Source: Gammaproteobacteria bacterium (lineage in GTDB: Bacteria > Gemmatimonadota > Gemmatimonadetes > Longimicrobiales > Gaopeijiaceae). From it: a stretch of DNA of 64,000 nt. The notes beneath the pieces are model-generated. The model had not been told where the DNA came from, did not search any database, and saw only the letters and a program-made list of their open reading frames with translations. The translations under genes were made by a program, and so were the position numbers. Shown piece after piece: positions 62,266-64,000 of this stretch. The stretch covers positions 124,001 through 188,000 of the forward strand of contig JAPPJO010000020.1 of NCBI GenBank assembly GCA_028820325.1, written 5' to 3'. Each line of letters begins with the position of its first letter. Within the stretch, counting starts at the first letter, position 1.

Positions 62266-63533
62266 GTTTCCGACAGCAGGCGCGTGATCTCGTGGCCTGC
62301 GAGCACCTTCGCCGGCGCCAGTTCGCGCTCCAGGCGCGCGAGGGGATAGTCGTCGACAAACATTCCGTCGGCGTTGACGGCCTCCGCCGGAAGCAGGACG
62401 ACGTCCTCCCGCCTTCCCTCCCCCAGCGCCGCGCGCATGTCGCGCCCCGCCAGCAGGCCCGCCACCGTGACCCCTTCTCCGAAGTAACGGTTGGTCACGG
62501 CCAGCACCTCGACTTCCGTCCGCGTGGCGGATTCCAGTTGCCCGGCCCGGGCTTCGATCCAGGGCGCCATCGACCGGCCCGTTACCATCCGGACGCGGCG
62601 CCCGGAGAGATCGGGAAGCGTGCCCATCCCGGCGTCCAGGTCGTCCAGGAAGCGGCGCACCGCGCCGACCCCGTTTTCCATGAGCGACAAGTCGTCGTAG
62701 TAGGCAACACCTGGAACCCCCATCCCCGCGATCAGGAACATCTCGTCGGCGGCGTAGGCCCACCGCGTCTCGCGCCGCCCGGGCGTCCGCTGCCGGGCCC
62801 GCTCGACCTGCTCGATCGCGGACGCGGCCCCGGCCGCGGTGAGGCGTCGCACCGGCCGGTTCTCGTTGTACCTGGTCAGCCCCACCGGAACCACCGACAG
62901 AGACCGCACCCCCGGCCCCAGCGACCAGAGGTCGTCGATGGTCCGGTCGAGGTGCGCGCCGTCGTTCCATTCCGGGCAGAGCACCACCTGGGTGTGCACC
63001 TCCAGCCCCCCATCGAGCAGGAAGGAGAGCTGTTCCATGATGAGCCCCGCTCGCCGGTTGACCAGCAGACGTTCGCGGACCGCCGGTTCGGTGGCGTGCA
63101 CGCTCACGTAAAGTGGCGAGATGCGCTGGTCCACGAGCCGCTGAAGGCCGCGCGGTCCCAGGTTGGTCAGGGTGACGTAGCTGCCGTAGGTGAAGGAGAG
63201 CCGGAAGTCGTCATCCCGCAGCCACAGGCTCTGGCGGGCGTCCTTCGGGTTCCCGTCGATGAAGCAGAAGACGCACTTGTTGGCGCATTCGCGGATCTTG
63301 TCGGGCTCCGGGACCAGCCCGACCGGCGTCCCCGGATCCCGTTCGATCTCGTACACGAAGCGGTCGCCCGCGGGAGAGACCGTCTCGACGGCCAGGTCCG
63401 GGTCTCCGAGCAGGAAGGCGAGGTCGATGCCGTCGCGCACGCGCTGTCCGTTGATGCGCACGATGCGGGTACCGATCTCCAGCCGGAGCTCGTCGGCGAT
63501 GCTCCCGCTCTCGACCCCGGCTATCCGAACCAT
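62262..63533 (-). CDS. DUF512 radical-SAM protein with PDZ-like domain
   Basis: A 423-residue protein of the DUF512 family, whose role is unknown. An N-terminal PDZ-like segment (residues 4-60, GVESGSIADELRLEIGTRIVRINGQ) leads to a radical-SAM iron-sulfur motif with three cysteines at 83, 87 and 90 (CANKCVFC). Then come HTQVVLCPEWNDG near 180 and the DUF512 domain near the C-terminus (VTNRYFGEGVTVAGLL). The ATGA overlap with der is a conserved pairing in several phyla (from memory), pointing to ribosome- or translation-related work. Confidence 0.88.
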   Translation of the reverse strand: MVRIAGVESGSIADELRLEIGTRIVRINGQRVRDGIDLAFLLGDPDLAVETVSPAGDRFVYEIERDPGTPVGLVPEPDKIRECANKCVFCFIDGNPKDARQSLWLRDDDFRLSFTYGSYVTLTNLGPRGLQRLVDQRISPLYVSVHATEPAVRERLLVNRRAGLIMEQLSFLLDGGLEVHTQVVLCPEWNDGAHLDRTIDDLWSLGPGVRSLSVVPVGLTRYNENRPVRRLTAAGAASAIEQVERARQRTPGRRETRWAYAADEMFLIAGMGVPGVAYYDDLSLMENGVGAVRRFLDDLDAGMGTLPDLSGRRVRMVTGRSMAPWIEARAGQLESATRTEVEVLAVTNRYFGEGVTVAGLLAGRDMRAALGEGRREDVVLLPAEAVNADGMFVDDYPLARLERELAPAKVLAGHEITRLLSET

Positions 63534-63564
63534 CCCTGTCGTCCTCCGGCCGCTCCGCCGTCGG

Positions 63565-63972
63565 TCAGCGGCCGCCCGGCGCCCCCTCCATCGCCGGACG
63601 CTTGAGCTGCACGACGATCACTTCCACCGGCTCGGGTCCCTCGTTCACGTCCCCATGCAGTTCGCCCGGCGGGTCCGCCTCCAGCCAGTAGGCGCTGCCG
63701 GTCTCCCAGGTCATGTCGCGCCGCTCGCCCGCGTCGTTCACGACCGTCAGGGTTCCACCCCTGAGCGCGATGATGGCGCGGGGATTGTCGTGACGGTGCA
63801 TCTCCAGCGGCTGGTTGGGCACGATCACGCTCTTCCAGACCTCGACATACTCGTTCTCGAACTGGGGCGTGCGTCCGGTCGTCTGCTCCGGCTCTCCCGG
63901 GGGCCCGGCTCCGGGCCCGCAGGCGGCAACCAGCAGGGCGATGGCGGAGGTCGCGGTCAGCATGGCCTTCAT
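63565..63972 (-). CDS. Cupin-domain lipoprotein
   Basis: A 135-residue predicted lipoprotein: signal with lipobox LVAAC (Cys18), then a single cupin domain with the metal-type motif 1 PLEMHRHDNPRAIIAL near 55 (H-x-H) and motif 2 around PPGELHGDVNEGPEPVEVIV. Function unknown; cupin lipoproteins of this size occur widely. It is the outermost gene of the - strand cluster, 31 bp upstream of DUF512. Confidence 0.78.
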   Translation of the reverse strand: MKAMLTATSAIALLVAACGPGAGPPGEPEQTTGRTPQFENEYVEVWKSVIVPNQPLEMHRHDNPRAIIALRGGTLTVVNDAGERRDMTWETGSAYWLEADPPGELHGDVNEGPEPVEVIVVQLKRPAMEGAPGGR

Positions 63973-64000
63973 GATGCTCGTCTCCAGGTCTGGGGGCAGG

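Overview
The window is a high-GC chromosomal segment from a Gram-negative bacterium. It has a complete Kdo/LPS-transport gene set, a Kdo-type CTP supply, sigma-54, complex I and many exported beta-propeller and lipoprotein genes. That mix, with frequent GTG/TTG starts and 4-bp ATGA overlaps, looks most like Gemmatimonadota; this is an inference from content, not a database match. There is no phage, insertion sequence or CRISPR array.

Layout. 1-18 kb, + strand: the end of the nuo operon (nuoMN); a phosphohexomutase plus a UPF0182 membrane protein; sucCD-ndk; then a long lipid operon (DUF177-rpmF-plsX-fabH-fabD-fabG-acpP-fabF) continuing into ispF, a DedA protein and xerD. 18-28.5 kb is mixed: an S41 protease, glutamine-dependent NAD synthetase, an unrecognised zinc-ribbon membrane protein, a PabA/TrpG glutaminase, a very large BNR-propeller protein and an NHL-propeller lipoprotein. 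28.8-42 kb, + strand: an LPS operon, kdsB-pyrG-kdsA-kdsC-kdsD-lptC-lptA-lptB-rpoN, then wecB and two glycosyltransferases. CTP synthase sits beside the CTP-consuming KdsB. LptA is greatly enlarged, and LptB carries an unknown ~135-residue N-terminal domain.

At 42.0-42.13 kb a gene-free stretch holds a 13-bp hairpin and an AT-rich 28-bp site that closely resembles the Xer recombination site dif. Large gene blocks are mostly + strand to its left. To its right they become mixed and then mostly - strand, as expected around a replication terminus.

42.3-57.4 kb is accessory-like: an M23 lipoprotein, a YfgM-like TPR protein, an exported creatininase-family hydrolase, an Fsr-like efflux pump with a PAT-like acetyltransferase, a TPR lipoprotein-like protein, PPK2, an amino-acid permease/amidinotransferase pair, gamma-glutamyltransferase, DUF423 and an LVIVD-repeat surface protein. 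57.4-64 kb, - strand: tRNA-Arg(CCU), then a compact housekeeping operon read DUF512 radical SAM - der - plsY - gpsA - merR - surE - yqaA, preceded by a cupin lipoprotein.

Most genes are ordinary. The best candidates for new biology are the dif locus and its neighbouring repeats, the LptB fusion, the segmented LptA, the apparently leaderless promoter of the lipid operon, and the zinc-ribbon orphan at 22 kb.
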